Notes: generated from the sequence alone by a model not told the origin. Numbered from the stretch's first letter, positions 25,491-34,477 are shown. The stretch: 64,000 nucleotides of DNA from Vannielia litorea (GCF_019801175.1 NZ_JAHVJR010000002.1:310001-374000); one strand, 5' to 3'. A program made the numbers and translations.

Positions 25491-26495
25491 ATGACCCGCA
25501 CCGCGCTCGTGACCGGTTCCGCCGGATTCATCGGCTCTCATATCTCGTGCCGTTTGCTGGACGATGGCTTCAGGGTCATCGGGCTGGATGCGATGACCGA
25601 TTACTACGACGTGAGCCTCAAGCAGCGGCGGCACCAGCGGCTGATGCAGAGCGAGGGGTTCAGCGCGGTGGAGGCGCGGCTGGACGAGCCGGGGCGGCTG
25701 GAGGAATTGCTGGAGGAGCACGCGCCCGAGATCGTGATTCACCTCGCTGCGCAGGCGGGGGTGCGCTACTCGATCGACGCGCCGGAGAGCTATGTGGAGG
25801 CCAACCTGATTGGCACCTTCCGCCTGCTGGAGGCTGCCCGTGCCCACCCGCCCAAGCATATGCTGATGGCCTCGACCAGCTCGGTCTATGGCGCGAACGA
25901 GAAGATGCCCTATGCCGAGACGGACCGGGTGGCGCATCAGATGAGCTTCTACGCCGCGACCAAGGCTGCCAACGAGGCGATGGCGCATAGTTACGCCCAT
26001 CTTTACGGCCTGCCGATCACGATGTTCCGCTTTTTCACGGTCTACGGCCCGTGGGGGCGGCCCGATATGGCGCTCTTCAAGTTCGTGAAGGCGATTCGCG
26101 CCGGAGAGCCGATTGACGTGTACAACCACGGCAAGATGCGTCGGGATTTTACCTATATCGACGACCTGGTGGAGGGCATCCGGCGGCTGGTGGATGTGGC
26201 GCCCGAGCGCGGCGCACCGGTGGGCGAGGCCGACAGTCTTTCACCCGTGGCGCCGTGGCGGGTGGTGAACATCGGCAATGCCGCGCCGGTGGAACTGGGC
26301 ACCTTCATCGAAGCCATCGAGGCGGCGCTGGGCGAGACCGCGCAGAAGAACATGATGGAGATGCAGCCCGGCGACGTGCCTGCCACGTGGGCCGATACCA
26401 CACTGCTCACCGAGCTCGTTGGCCCGCTGCCACAGACCGATATCACGCAGGGCGTGCGCGCCTTCGTGGAGTGGTACGACAGGCATTATAACTGA
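25491..26495 (+). CDS. UDP-glucuronate 4-epimerase
   Basis: Extended short-chain dehydrogenase of 334 residues that interconverts UDP-glucuronate and UDP-galacturonate. The NAD-binding motif is TGSAGFIGSH, followed by AAQAGVRYSIDAPESYVEAN and the catalytic SSVYGANEKMPY with YAATKAANEAMAHSY (YxxxK). The blocks FFTVYGPWGRPDMALFKF, GKMRRDFTYIDDLVEG and QPGDVPATWAD are strongly characteristic of UDP-glucuronate 4-epimerases. With UDP-glucose dehydrogenase at 27874 it completes UDP-Glc to UDP-GalA, which fits the Rgt-like trio upstream. A terminator hairpin follows at 26525. Confidence 0.9.
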   Translation: MTRTALVTGSAGFIGSHISCRLLDDGFRVIGLDAMTDYYDVSLKQRRHQRLMQSEGFSAVEARLDEPGRLEELLEEHAPEIVIHLAAQAGVRYSIDAPESYVEANLIGTFRLLEAARAHPPKHMLMASTSSVYGANEKMPYAETDRVAHQMSFYAATKAANEAMAHSYAHLYGLPITMFRFFTVYGPWGRPDMALFKFVKAIRAGEPIDVYNHGKMRRDFTYIDDLVEGIRRLVDVAPERGAPVGEADSLSPVAPWRVVNIGNAAPVELGTFIEAIEAALGETAQKNMMEMQPGDVPATWADTTLLTELVGPLPQTDITQGVRAFVEWYDRHYN

Positions 26496-26524
26496 TTGTC
26501 AGGGGCTTACCCGGAAACAGAAAA

Positions 26525-26550
26525 CGCCCGCCGGGTCTCCCCGACGGGCG
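26525..26550. terminator. Bidirectional rho-independent terminator
   Basis: CGCCCG(26525-26530)-C-CGGG(26532-26535), loop TCTC, CCCG(26540-26543)-A-CGGGCG(26545-26550): a GC-rich stem with one mismatch. It is followed by CTTTAATT on the plus strand and preceded by AAAA, which reads as TTTT on the minus strand. It lies between the convergent ends of the epimerase (26495) and the small exported protein (26578). Confidence 0.85.
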
Positions 26551-26577
26551 CTTTAATTCTTGGCCGTTGGCCTGACC

Positions 26578-26835
26578 TCAGTTTTGCACAGCCTGGGTCG
26601 GCTCTTCGGCGGTGTCGTCGTCGGAGCCGGCGAGGGCGCCGATGACGGCCAGAGCCAGAACGCCGCCGATGATCGGGCCGGCGTTGGCGCCGCCGAGCGA
26701 CGGGCCGCTGGAAGCCGAGCTGCCGCTCTCTTCAACGAAGACTTCGCCTTCGAGATCGGGCTCTTCGAAGCCGCCAGCGAAGGCGGAAGTGGCCAGCGCG
26801 GAGGCGAAGGCGGCGGTGGTGAGAATCTTGAACAT
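26578..26835 (-). CDS. Small exported protein with C-terminal membrane segment
   Basis: Protein of 85 residues: Sec signal peptide (MFKILTTAAFASALATSAFA), a short acidic/serine-rich stretch (EEPDLEGEVFVEESGSS), and one glycine-rich hydrophobic segment (GPIIGGVLALAVIGALAG). The tail is acidic. Similar signal peptide plus glycine-rich helix proteins are common in Rhodobacteraceae and have no assigned role. It has its own transcription unit ending at the terminator at 26525-26550. Confidence 0.75.
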   Translation of the reverse strand: MFKILTTAAFASALATSAFAGGFEEPDLEGEVFVEESGSSASSGPSLGGANAGPIIGGVLALAVIGALAGSDDDTAEEPTQAVQN

Positions 26836-26998
26836 GTCTGGCTCCGTTACGCGAAAACTTTCACAGCCATTATTGTTATCAGGGCGTTAACCGTAAAGCG
26901 GCAGATGACGTTTTCCGGCGCAATCGGCGGGAATCTTCGTATGACCTTAAGTCATCCTAGGGGTGTGGCCCCGAAAATCGTTTGAAAACAGAGGGGTT

Positions 26999-27022
26999 GG
27001 ACGGCCCTGCACGGGCCAGTCC
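26999..27022 (-). terminator. Hairpin downstream of the CAP-domain gene
   Basis: GGACGGCCC (26999-27007), loop TGCAC and GGGCC-A-GTCC (27013-27022) form a 9-bp stem with one bulge. It starts about 48 bp downstream of the CAP gene stop on the minus strand. The following minus-strand sequence (AACCCCTCTGTTTTC) has only a short delayed T-run, so termination is plausible but not certain. Confidence 0.5.
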
Positions 27023-27069
27023 GACAGGGATTTGTGGCGGAATCGTCACGCTGCCCTCGGTGGGGCGTT

Positions 27070-27702
27070 TCAGCCCGCGAAGTTCTGGGTGATGAACAGA
27101 GATCCGCAGGCGCGACCACGAGGGTCATGCGCAACCGCCGTGGCAGCCATGTTGTACTTTCGCCCGAGAATGTTGACCCGGTGGCTGGGCGAGTTCATCC
27201 AGAGCGTGACCGTGTAGCGGGCGAGCGAGGCATAGCTGTGCCGCCCGATGCGCTTGCCCGCAGGGGTCGCGAACTGGCAGGCGGAGGCATTCACGATCCG
27301 GTAGCCGGTGCTGCCCTCGACCTGATAGAGCGCCACGCGGGCGATGTTCTCGGAGCCACGGCGGATTTTGAGGCCGGAGGCGAGGATGCGGGCTTTCACC
27401 GTGGCGCGGCCGGGGCGGGTGGATTTGTGGCTGAGCGTGCTGTTGCGGGCCATCCACTTGGCGTGGCCGAGGGCGGCATTGCGCAGCGCGGGTGCATCGG
27501 CCAGCGGAGACAGCCCCTTGCGGCAGCGCTGGTAGTTCACTTCAACGGCGATGGCGGCATCCAGCAGCGGCTGGTTCAGCCGGGCCGGGTCAATCGCTGC
27601 GTTTGCGCCGGAGACCGCACCACGGGTGCAGGCGTTGGCGGATGTGGACAGGCTCGCCACTGTCATCACGGCCCCGAGGGCCAGGCGAAGTGCCTTCTGC
27701 AT
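27070..27702 (-). CDS. Secreted CAP/SCP-domain protein
   Basis: Secreted protein of 210 residues with a signal peptide (MQKALRLALGAVMTVASLS, cut near ANA). The CAP (cysteine-rich secretory/antigen 5/PR-1) domain is seen as AAIAVEVNYQRCRKGLSPL, AKWMARNSTLSHKS, GSENIARV and the C-terminal WMNSPSHRVNILGRKYNMAA. The CAP cavity His residues (LSHK and SPSHR) are present. Bacterial CAP proteins are extracytoplasmic; activities proposed include lipid binding or proteolysis. It is monocistronic and divergent from ugd. Confidence 0.88.
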   Translation of the reverse strand: MQKALRLALGAVMTVASLSTSANACTRGAVSGANAAIDPARLNQPLLDAAIAVEVNYQRCRKGLSPLADAPALRNAALGHAKWMARNSTLSHKSTRPGRATVKARILASGLKIRRGSENIARVALYQVEGSTGYRIVNASACQFATPAGKRIGRHSYASLARYTVTLWMNSPSHRVNILGRKYNMAATAVAHDPRGRACGSLFITQNFAG

Positions 27703-27873
27703 TGGTTACCTCAAGCATCTGGCCCCCACCATCTGCTTTGAGTGCAGACAATCCCCCCGAGACGGCCAGAATAAGGCGCCAATTGGGAAACACCGTTGCA
27801 CAGGTTGCTTTTGAGCGCCGCTGCCGCCATTCAGGGGCGGCAGAACCGCAAGGCGCATAAGGATGGGCGGACG

Positions 27874-29226
27874 ATGAAGATTGCGATGATCGGCACGGGC
27901 TACGTGGGCTTGGTCTCGGGGGTGTGTTTCTCGGATTTCGGGCATGAGGTCGTTTGCGTCGACAAGAACCCCGAGAAGGTGGCGCAGCTGAACCGGGGCG
28001 AGGTGCCGATCTACGAGCCGGGGCTGGATGTGCTGATGGCCAAGAACGTGGCCGCCGGGCGCCTGACCTTCACCGAGGATCTGGCGCCTGCGGTGGCCGG
28101 GGCCGATGCGGTGTTTATCGCCGTGGGCACGCCGACCCGCCGGGGCGACGGCCATGCCGACCTGACCTATGTTTTCGCCGCCGCCGAGGAGATCGCCCAG
28201 TCGCTCGACGGGTTCACCGTGGTTGTCACCAAATCCACCGTTCCGGTGGGCACTAACCGGAAGGTTTACGAGATCATCGCGAAGACCTGCGAAGAGGGCA
28301 GCTTTGACGTGGCCTCGAACCCCGAGTTCCTCCGTGAGGGCGCCGCGATTGATGATTTCATGCGGCCGGACCGGGTTGTGGTGGGCGTCGAGGCGAAGCC
28401 GGCCCAAGAGGTGATGGGCGATATCTACCGCCCGCTCTTCCTGCGTGATTTTCCGATTGTTTACACCGATCTGGAGTCCGCCGAGATGATCAAATACGCG
28501 GCCAACGCCTTTCTGGCCACGAAGATCACCTTCATCAACGAGATCGCCATGCTCTGCGAGCGGGTGGGGGCCGATATCAAGGCGGTGTCCAAGGGGATGG
28601 GCCTCGACGGGCGGATCGGCAACAAGTTCCTCCACGCCGGGCCGGGCTATGGCGGCTCGTGCTTTCCGAAGGATACCAAGGCGCTGGCCCGGATCGGGCA
28701 GGACCATGCGGTGCCGCTGGAGATCACCGAGGCGGTCATTGCCGTGAACGAGGACATGAAGCGCCGGATGGTCGAAAAGCTCCGCGATCTTTGTGACGGC
28801 TCGTTCAACGGCAAGGTCGTGGCGGTGCTGGGCGTGACCTTCAAGCCCAACACCGATGACATGCGCGAGGCCCCGAGCCTCACCATCGTGCCCGCGCTGG
28901 TGGGCGGAGGGGCCGAGGTGCGCGTGGTCGATCCGCAAGGCCGCCGCGAGGGCGAGGCGCTGCTGCCCGGCGTGACATGGGAGGAAGACCCCTACGCCGC
29001 CGCCAAGGGGGCGGATGTGCTGGTGCTGCTGACCGAGTGGAACGAGTTCCGCGCGCTGGATCTGACCCGGATGGCCGGTGAGATGCGCGGCGCCCGCATG
29101 GCCGACCTGCGCAACATCTACTCGCGTGACGATGCCCGCTCTGCCGGGTTCGAGGCCTACGTTTGCGTTGGCCGCCCGGATGCCACGGCGCTGCAGGGCG
29201 AGCCGGGCGTCGCCGCGGCGGGCTGA
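27874..29226 (+). CDS. ugd: UDP-glucose 6-dehydrogenase
   Basis: Cytosolic enzyme of 450 residues oxidising UDP-glucose to UDP-glucuronate with 2 NAD+. The start ATG 27874 gives the classical MKIAMIGTGYVGLVSGVCFS Rossmann opening. Catalytic Cys263 sits in GYGGSCFPKDTKAL, and the ESAEMIKYAANAFLATKI and GVTFKPNTDDMREAPSL blocks are complete. It is 27 bp upstream of the priming sugar transferase. Its product feeds polysaccharide synthesis directly and, through the epimerase at 25491, UDP-galacturonate. Confidence 0.96.
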   Translation: MKIAMIGTGYVGLVSGVCFSDFGHEVVCVDKNPEKVAQLNRGEVPIYEPGLDVLMAKNVAAGRLTFTEDLAPAVAGADAVFIAVGTPTRRGDGHADLTYVFAAAEEIAQSLDGFTVVVTKSTVPVGTNRKVYEIIAKTCEEGSFDVASNPEFLREGAAIDDFMRPDRVVVGVEAKPAQEVMGDIYRPLFLRDFPIVYTDLESAEMIKYAANAFLATKITFINEIAMLCERVGADIKAVSKGMGLDGRIGNKFLHAGPGYGGSCFPKDTKALARIGQDHAVPLEITEAVIAVNEDMKRRMVEKLRDLCDGSFNGKVVAVLGVTFKPNTDDMREAPSLTIVPALVGGGAEVRVVDPQGRREGEALLPGVTWEEDPYAAAKGADVLVLLTEWNEFRALDLTRMAGEMRGARMADLRNIYSRDDARSAGFEAYVCVGRPDATALQGEPGVAAAG

Positions 29227-29252
29227 CACCGGGCCGGGCGGGAGACCTCGGG

Positions 29253-29912
29253 GTGACACCCTCAAAGCGGATCTTCGACGTGGCACTCGCGGTGTTGCTG
29301 CTGGTGCCGGGTTTGCCAGTGATGGCTGTGCTCTGGTGCGTGATCGCCCTGCGCGACGGGCGGCCGGCGCTTTATACCTCGGAGCGGATGAAGGCGCCGG
29401 GGGTGCCCTTTGACCTCTACAAGTTCCGCACCATGCGGAAGGGCTCGGGCGAGGCCGAGGTGGGCGTGTCGGGCGGCGACAAGGCCGACAGGATCACCCC
29501 GCTGGGCCGGACCCTGCGCCGCCTCCGGCTGGATGAGCTGCCGCAACTCTTCAACGTACTGAAAGGCGACATGAGCTTTGTCGGCCCGCGCCCGCCGATG
29601 CGGCAATACGTGGAGCAGTTTCCGGCGATCTACGGCGAGGTGCTTGAAAGCCGCCCGGGAATCACCGGGCTGGCGACGATCATGCACCACAGCCACGAGG
29701 AGCGGTTGCTGAAGCACAGCCGCTCGGCGGAGGAGACTGAAGAGATCTACGTGCGGCAATGCGTGCCCCGGAAAGCGGCCATCGACAGGCTCTATACCGC
29801 CCGCCGGAGCCTCTGCCTTGATCTCTACATTCTCTATCTCACCGCCGGAAAGCTGGCGCCCCTGCCCGGCGCGCGCCTGAACCGGCTGCGGGCCAAGGCG
29901 GCGCGGGTCTGA
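29253..29912 (+). CDS. Priming sugar-phosphate transferase (PglC/ExoY/WcaJ family)
   Basis: Monotopic polyprenyl-phosphate sugar-1-phosphate transferase of 219 residues, the first membrane step of polysaccharide repeat assembly. GTG 29253 gives the family opening VTPSKRIFDVALAVLLLVPG (re-entrant helix). The core shows YKFRTMRKGSG, RRLRLDELPQLFNVLKGDMS (catalytic Asp-Glu) and FVGPRPPMRQY. It is the short form without extra N-terminal helices. The sugar cannot be read from sequence; the adjacent ugd suggests coordinated expression. Confidence 0.9.
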   Translation: MTPSKRIFDVALAVLLLVPGLPVMAVLWCVIALRDGRPALYTSERMKAPGVPFDLYKFRTMRKGSGEAEVGVSGGDKADRITPLGRTLRRLRLDELPQLFNVLKGDMSFVGPRPPMRQYVEQFPAIYGEVLESRPGITGLATIMHHSHEERLLKHSRSAEETEEIYVRQCVPRKAAIDRLYTARRSLCLDLYILYLTAGKLAPLPGARLNRLRAKAARV

Positions 29913-30130
29913 GCCCTTTTTCGGCGTTTTCACAGCATGGTTAACCCTTTGGTCAACTTGCGGGGGTATTCCGCCGAGAGACGGGCTTACGTGGGGATCA
30001 GGGTTTGCCTGCGCGGCGCTTTCGCGTAGAGGCAAAATCAAGGGGGTGCAGTGAATTGCACCTTCCGCGTGTGTGCGGAGCCGGTCAGGCGACGGCTTTT
30101 TGATGGAGACGATATGCTGGGTGTGGGTGC

Positions 30131-31051
30131 ATGATGAAGGTGGTGATTACCGGCGCGCGCGGGTTCATCGGGCAGAATCTGGCCCATTATTTCCGCAGCA
30201 CCGGCAGCAAGGTCACCCTCATCGGGATCGATCGATACAGCGACGGACCGGCCTCGGAACGCGATGTGTTCGACCAGTTTCACACCGGCTGTTTCACCTC
30301 CGACGCGGCGCTCAGGCTGGCGGCCAGCGGCGACGCGGTGGTGCATCTGGCGGCGCAGGCCTCGGTGCAGCAGAGCATGATCGACCCGCTCGGCACCTTC
30401 GAGAACAACGCGGCCCGCTCGCACCGGCTGATCGACCATCTGCGCCGCCACGCGCCGCATGTGCATTTTGTCTTTGCCTCTACCGGCGCAGTCTCGCAGG
30501 ACGAGGGGCCGATCGACGAGAGCGCCACGGCCAACCCGGCCTCGCCCTACGGCGCATCCAAGCTGGCCACCGAGGCGCTGATGGCTGCCTATGCCAGCGC
30601 ATGGGATTTTGCCGGGGTCTCGCTCCGGTTTTCCAACGTTTATGGCCCGCGGTCGCGGCGGCAGGGCGGGGTGATTCCGCACTTCTGCCGGCGGTTGTTG
30701 GCGGGCGCGCCGCTGCGGATCAACGGTGATGGCGGGCAGACCCGCGATTACATTTATGTCGATGATATCTCCCGTGCCATCGCAGGCGCGGTCGCCATGC
30801 GGGCCGAAGGGCTCTACCAGCTGGGCACCGGGGTGCCGACCTCGCTGAACGAGGTGGTGAGCATCTTCCGCGCGCTTGGTTCCGGCGCGGCGCTGCAGGT
30901 GGAGCATGGCCCGGCGCTGTGCGGGGAGATCCGCCACAACTGCGCCAATATCGCCCGCGCCCGCGCCGACCTTGGCTTTGTGCCGCGCCACAGCCTGCGC
31001 GACGGGATTGCGCGCACGTTCGAATGGTACGACGCTGAACTTGTAAGCTGA
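30131..31051 (+). CDS. NAD-dependent sugar epimerase/dehydratase
   Basis: Extended SDR protein of 306 residues. The NAD-binding motif is ITGARGFIGQNLAHYF, then LAAQASVQQSMIDPLGTFEN, the catalytic STGAVSQDEG and YGASKLATEALMAAY (YxxxK), and the NVYGPRSRRQGGVIPHFCRR block. It resembles UDP-glucose/UDP-GlcNAc 4-epimerases but is not specific enough to assign a substrate. ATG 30131 (or the next codon) is used. It is 21 bp upstream of rfbD, so it is part of the rhamnose/nucleotide-sugar operon, which begins after a 218-bp gap probably holding its promoter. Confidence 0.85.
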   Translation: MMKVVITGARGFIGQNLAHYFRSTGSKVTLIGIDRYSDGPASERDVFDQFHTGCFTSDAALRLAASGDAVVHLAAQASVQQSMIDPLGTFENNAARSHRLIDHLRRHAPHVHFVFASTGAVSQDEGPIDESATANPASPYGASKLATEALMAAYASAWDFAGVSLRFSNVYGPRSRRQGGVIPHFCRRLLAGAPLRINGDGGQTRDYIYVDDISRAIAGAVAMRAEGLYQLGTGVPTSLNEVVSIFRALGSGAALQVEHGPALCGEIRHNCANIARARADLGFVPRHSLRDGIARTFEWYDAELVS

Positions 31052-31072
31052 GAGAGGCGGGAGCCAGACTGC

Positions 31073-31924
31073 ATGAAATTGCTGGTGTTCGGAGAAACCG
31101 GTCAGGTGGCGCGCGAGCTTGCGGCCTTGGCCAAGGCGGACCTTGAGGTGACTTGCGTGCCACGGGCGCAGGCGGATTTTGCCGACCCTGCCGCCGCCGC
31201 CGGGATCGTGGCCGAGGCGGAGGCCGATGCGGTGATCAATGCCGTGGCCTACACCGCCGTGGACAAGGCCGAGGAAGAGGAGGCGCTGGCCCGCAAGGTC
31301 AACGCCGAAACGCCGGGTGCCATCGCGAAGGCATGTGCCGACCGCGGGCTGCCGCTGGTGCATATCTCCACCGATTACGTCTTCGATGGCAGCGGCGATG
31401 AGCCCCGCGCGCCGGGCGCCGCTACCGCCCCGCTCGGCGCCTATGGCGGCACCAAGCTGGCGGGCGAGGAGGCGGTGCGCGCGGCGGGCGGAGCGCATGC
31501 AATTCTGCGGACATCCTGGGTGTTTTCGGCCCATGGCGCGAACTTCGTGAAGACCATGCTGCGGCTCGGGACCGAGCGCGACAGGCTGACGATTGTCGAC
31601 GATCAGCGCGGTGGCCCGACCGAGGCCGCCGACATTGCCGCCGCTTGCGTGGCCATCGCCCGCGCCCTGCGCAACGAACCGGCCAAGAGCGGCACCTATC
31701 ATTTTGCGGGCGCGCCCGATGTCAGCTGGGCCGAGTTCGCGATGGAGATTTTCGATCAGGCCGGGATCACCTGCGAGGTCGCGCGCATCCCCAGCAGCGA
31801 TTACCCGACCCCGGCGCAACGCCCGCTCAACTCGCGGCTCGATTGCAGCGCGACCGAGGCCGCTTTTGCCATCCCTCGCCCGGATTGGCGGGTGGCTTTG
31901 GCGCGGGTGCTTCAGCAAAAATGA
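31073..31924 (+). CDS. rfbD: dTDP-4-dehydrorhamnose reductase
   Basis: Cytosolic reductase of 283 residues, the last step of dTDP-L-rhamnose synthesis (NAD(P)H-dependent). It shows LVFGETGQVARELAAL, the INAVAYTAVDKAEEEEALA block, HISTDYVFDGSGDEPRAPGA and YGGTKLAGEEAV (YxxxK), all typical of RfbD/RmlD. It lies in the order rfbD, rfbC, rfbB, rfbA; all four genes are intact, so the window encodes the complete glucose-1-phosphate to dTDP-rhamnose pathway. Confidence 0.94.
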   Translation: MKLLVFGETGQVARELAALAKADLEVTCVPRAQADFADPAAAAGIVAEAEADAVINAVAYTAVDKAEEEEALARKVNAETPGAIAKACADRGLPLVHISTDYVFDGSGDEPRAPGAATAPLGAYGGTKLAGEEAVRAAGGAHAILRTSWVFSAHGANFVKTMLRLGTERDRLTIVDDQRGGPTEAADIAAACVAIARALRNEPAKSGTYHFAGAPDVSWAEFAMEIFDQAGITCEVARIPSSDYPTPAQRPLNSRLDCSATEAAFAIPRPDWRVALARVLQQK

Positions 31925-31987
31925 TCCGCTCTGGCCGCATTGCTCCGGCCTGATTAAGATGACTTCAGCCAAAAGGCGAAAGGCACC

Positions 31988-32557
31988 GTGAAGATAGAAC
32001 AGACCCCCCTGCCCGGCGTGATGCTGATTACCCCGCCGCGTTTTGGCGACCATCGCGGCTACTTCGCCGAGACGTACTCGCTGCCCAAGCTGGCGGAGGC
32101 GGGAGTCGACACGGTTTTCGTGCAGGACAATCACTCGCTGTCGCGGGTGACGCCCACGTTGCGCGGGTTGCACTTTCAGGCCCCGCCGCGCGCGCAGGAC
32201 AAGCTGGTGCGGTGCGGGCGTGGCGCGCTTTTCGACGTGGCAGTCGATATTCGCAGGGGCAGCCCGACCTACGGCCAGTGGTTCGGCGCCGAGTTGACCG
32301 AGGAAAACGGGGCGCAACTGCTGGTGCCCGCGGGCTTTGCCCATGGCTTCGTGACCCGGGTGCCGGATACCGAGATCGTCTACAAATGCTCCGACACCTA
32401 CGCGCCCGAGACCGAGGGCGCGCTCCTGTGGAACGACCCCGACATCGGGATCGACTGGGGATTGGAGGGCGCGGAGCCGGTGCTTTCGGAGAAAGACGCT
32501 GCGGCCAGCCGCCTCGCGGGTTTTGACAGCCCGTTCACTTGGGAGGGCAGCGCATGA
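31988..32557 (+). CDS. rfbC: dTDP-4-dehydrorhamnose 3,5-epimerase
   Basis: Cupin-fold epimerase of 189 residues. Signature blocks are PPRFGDHRGYFAETYS, FVQDNHSLSRVTPTLRGLHF (catalytic His region), ALFDVAVDIRRGSPTYGQW, VPAGFAHGF and YKCSDTYAPETEGALLWND. It acts between the dehydratase RfbB and reductase RfbD. Its stop overlaps the rfbB start (ATGA, 32554-32557). Confidence 0.95.
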   Translation: MKIEQTPLPGVMLITPPRFGDHRGYFAETYSLPKLAEAGVDTVFVQDNHSLSRVTPTLRGLHFQAPPRAQDKLVRCGRGALFDVAVDIRRGSPTYGQWFGAELTEENGAQLLVPAGFAHGFVTRVPDTEIVYKCSDTYAPETEGALLWNDPDIGIDWGLEGAEPVLSEKDAAASRLAGFDSPFTWEGSA

Positions 32558-33594
32558 AGCTGCTAGTGACGGGCGGTGCCGGGTTTATCGGCTCGGCTGT
32601 CGTGCGGCAGGCGATTGCGGCGGGGCATGAGGTGGTGAACCTCGACGCGCTGACCTACGCCGCCTGCCTCGACAACGTGGCCAGCGTGGCCGATGCGCCG
32701 GGCTATGCCTTTGAACATGTCGACATCCGCGACCGCGCGGCGCTCGACCGGGTGCTCGCGCAGCACAAGCCGGACGCGATCATGCACCTTGCCGCCGAAA
32801 GCCATGTGGACCGTTCCATCGACGGGCCTGCGACCTTTATCGAGACCAACGTGATCGGCACCTTCCAGCTGCTCGAGGCCGCGCGGGCCTTTTGGCAGGC
32901 GCAAGGCCAGCCCGAGGGCTTCCGGTTTCATCACGTGAGCACCGATGAGGTTTTTGGCTCGCTGGGGGCGGAGGGGCAGTTTACCGAGACCACGCCCTAC
33001 GACCCGCGCAGCCCCTATTCGGCCTCCAAGGCGAGTTCCGACCATCTCGTGCGGGCCTGGCACGAAACCTATGGTCTGCCGGTGGTCATGACCAATTGTT
33101 CCAACAATTACGGGCCTTTCCACTTTCCGGAAAAACTGGTGCCGGTGGTGATTCTGAACGCGCTGGAGGGCAAGCCGATCCCGGTTTACGGGCGCGGTGA
33201 GAACGTGCGGGACTGGCTCTTTGTCGAAGACCACGCCGATGCGCTGCTGACGGTGATCCAGCGCGGCGCAGTCGGGCGGAGCTACAACATTGGCGGCGAG
33301 AACGAGGCCCGCAACATCGACCTCGTTCGGATAATCTGCCGCCTGCTTGATGAGGCCCGGCCCGCCGACCGCCCGCGCGAAGAGCTGATCACCTTCGTCA
33401 CCGACCGTCCGGGGCATGACATGCGCTATGCGATCGACCCGAGCCGGATTGCCAGCGAGCTGGGCTGGCGCCCGAGCGTGACGCTGGAGGAGGGCCTGCG
33501 CCGGACGGTGGCGTGGTACTTGGAGAACACGGGCTGGTGGCAGGCCCTGCGCGACCGCGCGGGCGTGGGCCAGCGGCTGGGCCTTTCGGCCTGA
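32554..33594 (+). CDS. rfbB: dTDP-glucose 4,6-dehydratase
   Basis: Extended SDR enzyme of 346 residues converting dTDP-glucose to dTDP-4-keto-6-deoxyglucose. The NAD motif is LVTGGAGFIGSAVVR; HLAAESHVDRSIDGPATFIE, STDEVFGSLG (Thr-Asp-Glu catalytic set), YSASKASSDHLVRAW (YxxxK) and NCSNNYGPFHFPEKL are diagnostic. ATG 32554 overlaps the rfbC stop and is better placed than an in-frame start 15 bp upstream. rfbA follows 10 bp later. Confidence 0.96.
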   Translation: MKLLVTGGAGFIGSAVVRQAIAAGHEVVNLDALTYAACLDNVASVADAPGYAFEHVDIRDRAALDRVLAQHKPDAIMHLAAESHVDRSIDGPATFIETNVIGTFQLLEAARAFWQAQGQPEGFRFHHVSTDEVFGSLGAEGQFTETTPYDPRSPYSASKASSDHLVRAWHETYGLPVVMTNCSNNYGPFHFPEKLVPVVILNALEGKPIPVYGRGENVRDWLFVEDHADALLTVIQRGAVGRSYNIGGENEARNIDLVRIICRLLDEARPADRPREELITFVTDRPGHDMRYAIDPSRIASELGWRPSVTLEEGLRRTVAWYLENTGWWQALRDRAGVGQRLGLSA

Positions 33595-33604
33595 GGAGAG
33601 CGAT

Positions 33605-34477
33605 ATGACCGACCGCAAGGGCATCATCCTCGCCGGGGGCACCGGCTCACGGCTCTATCCCATCACCATGGGCGTCTCGAAACAGCTGCTGCCGATCTAC
33701 GACAAGCCGATGATCTACTACCCGATCTCGGTGCTGATGCTGGCGGGTATCCGTGACATCGCGGTGATTACCACACCGGAAGATTCTGACCAGTTTCAAC
33801 GACTTCTGGGGGATGGCAGCCAATGGGGCCTGCGGTTTTCCTATATCGAGCAACCATCGCCCGACGGGCTGGCGCAGGCGTTTATCCTCGCCGAGGAGTT
33901 CCTTGCAGGCGCGCCTTCGGCGCTGGTGCTGGGCGACAACATCTTCTTTGGCCACGGCCTGCCGGAGATGCTCGCGGAGGCCGGAGCCAAAGACGATGGC
34001 GGGACCGTCTTTGGCTATCGCGTGGCCGATCCGGAGCGCTATGGCGTGGTCGATTTCGACGGCGAAGGCCGGGTGCGCGCGCTGATCGAGAAGCCGCCGG
34101 TGCCGCCCTCGAACTACGCGGTCACCGGGCTCTACTTTGTCGACGGCAGCGCGCCGGAGCGGGCACGGCAGGTGAAACCCTCGGCGCGGGGTGAGCTTGA
34201 GATCACCACGCTGCTGGAGAGCTATCTTGCCGATGGAAAGCTCGACGTGAAGACGATGGGCCGGGGCTACGCCTGGCTCGATACCGGCACCCACGGCAGC
34301 CTGCTGGATGCGGGTAACTTCGTGCGAACGTTGGAAAAACGGCAGGGGCTGCAGACCGGCTCGCTGGAGGAGATCGCCTACAGCAAGCGGTGGATCAGCC
34401 GCGAGGCGCTGGTTGAACGGGCGAAACTCTTCGCGAAAAACGACTACGGTGCCTACCTGCTGAACCTGCTCAACTGA
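33605..34477 (+). CDS. rfbA: Glucose-1-phosphate thymidylyltransferase
   Basis: Nucleotidyltransferase of 290 residues making dTDP-glucose from glucose-1-phosphate and dTTP. Hallmarks are GIILAGGTGSRLYPITMGVS, KQLLPIYDKPMIYYPISVLM, SYIEQPSPDGLAQAFILAEE, LGDNIFFGHGL and AWLDTGTHGSLLDAG. GGAG precedes the ATG. It is the last gene of the rhamnose set. A 258-bp gap without a supported gene follows (34478-34735), containing the palindrome AAAGCGCTTT and presumably the promoter of the next gene. Confidence 0.96.
   Translation: MTDRKGIILAGGTGSRLYPITMGVSKQLLPIYDKPMIYYPISVLMLAGIRDIAVITTPEDSDQFQRLLGDGSQWGLRFSYIEQPSPDGLAQAFILAEEFLAGAPSALVLGDNIFFGHGLPEMLAEAGAKDDGGTVFGYRVADPERYGVVDFDGEGRVRALIEKPPVPPSNYAVTGLYFVDGSAPERARQVKPSARGELEITTLLESYLADGKLDVKTMGRGYAWLDTGTHGSLLDAGNFVRTLEKRQGLQTGSLEEIAYSKRWISREALVERAKLFAKNDYGAYLLNLLN

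Noticed and set aside
26836..27069. ATGAC-N5-GTCAT inverted repeat near 26941-26955 as an operator
   Set aside because: Half-sites are only 5 bp with no second copy or nearby regulator, which is too weak to call.
30038..32344. Long minus-strand frame (768 codons) opposite the epimerase/rfbD/rfbC genes
   Set aside because: It spans three recognisable plus-strand genes and has no family features.
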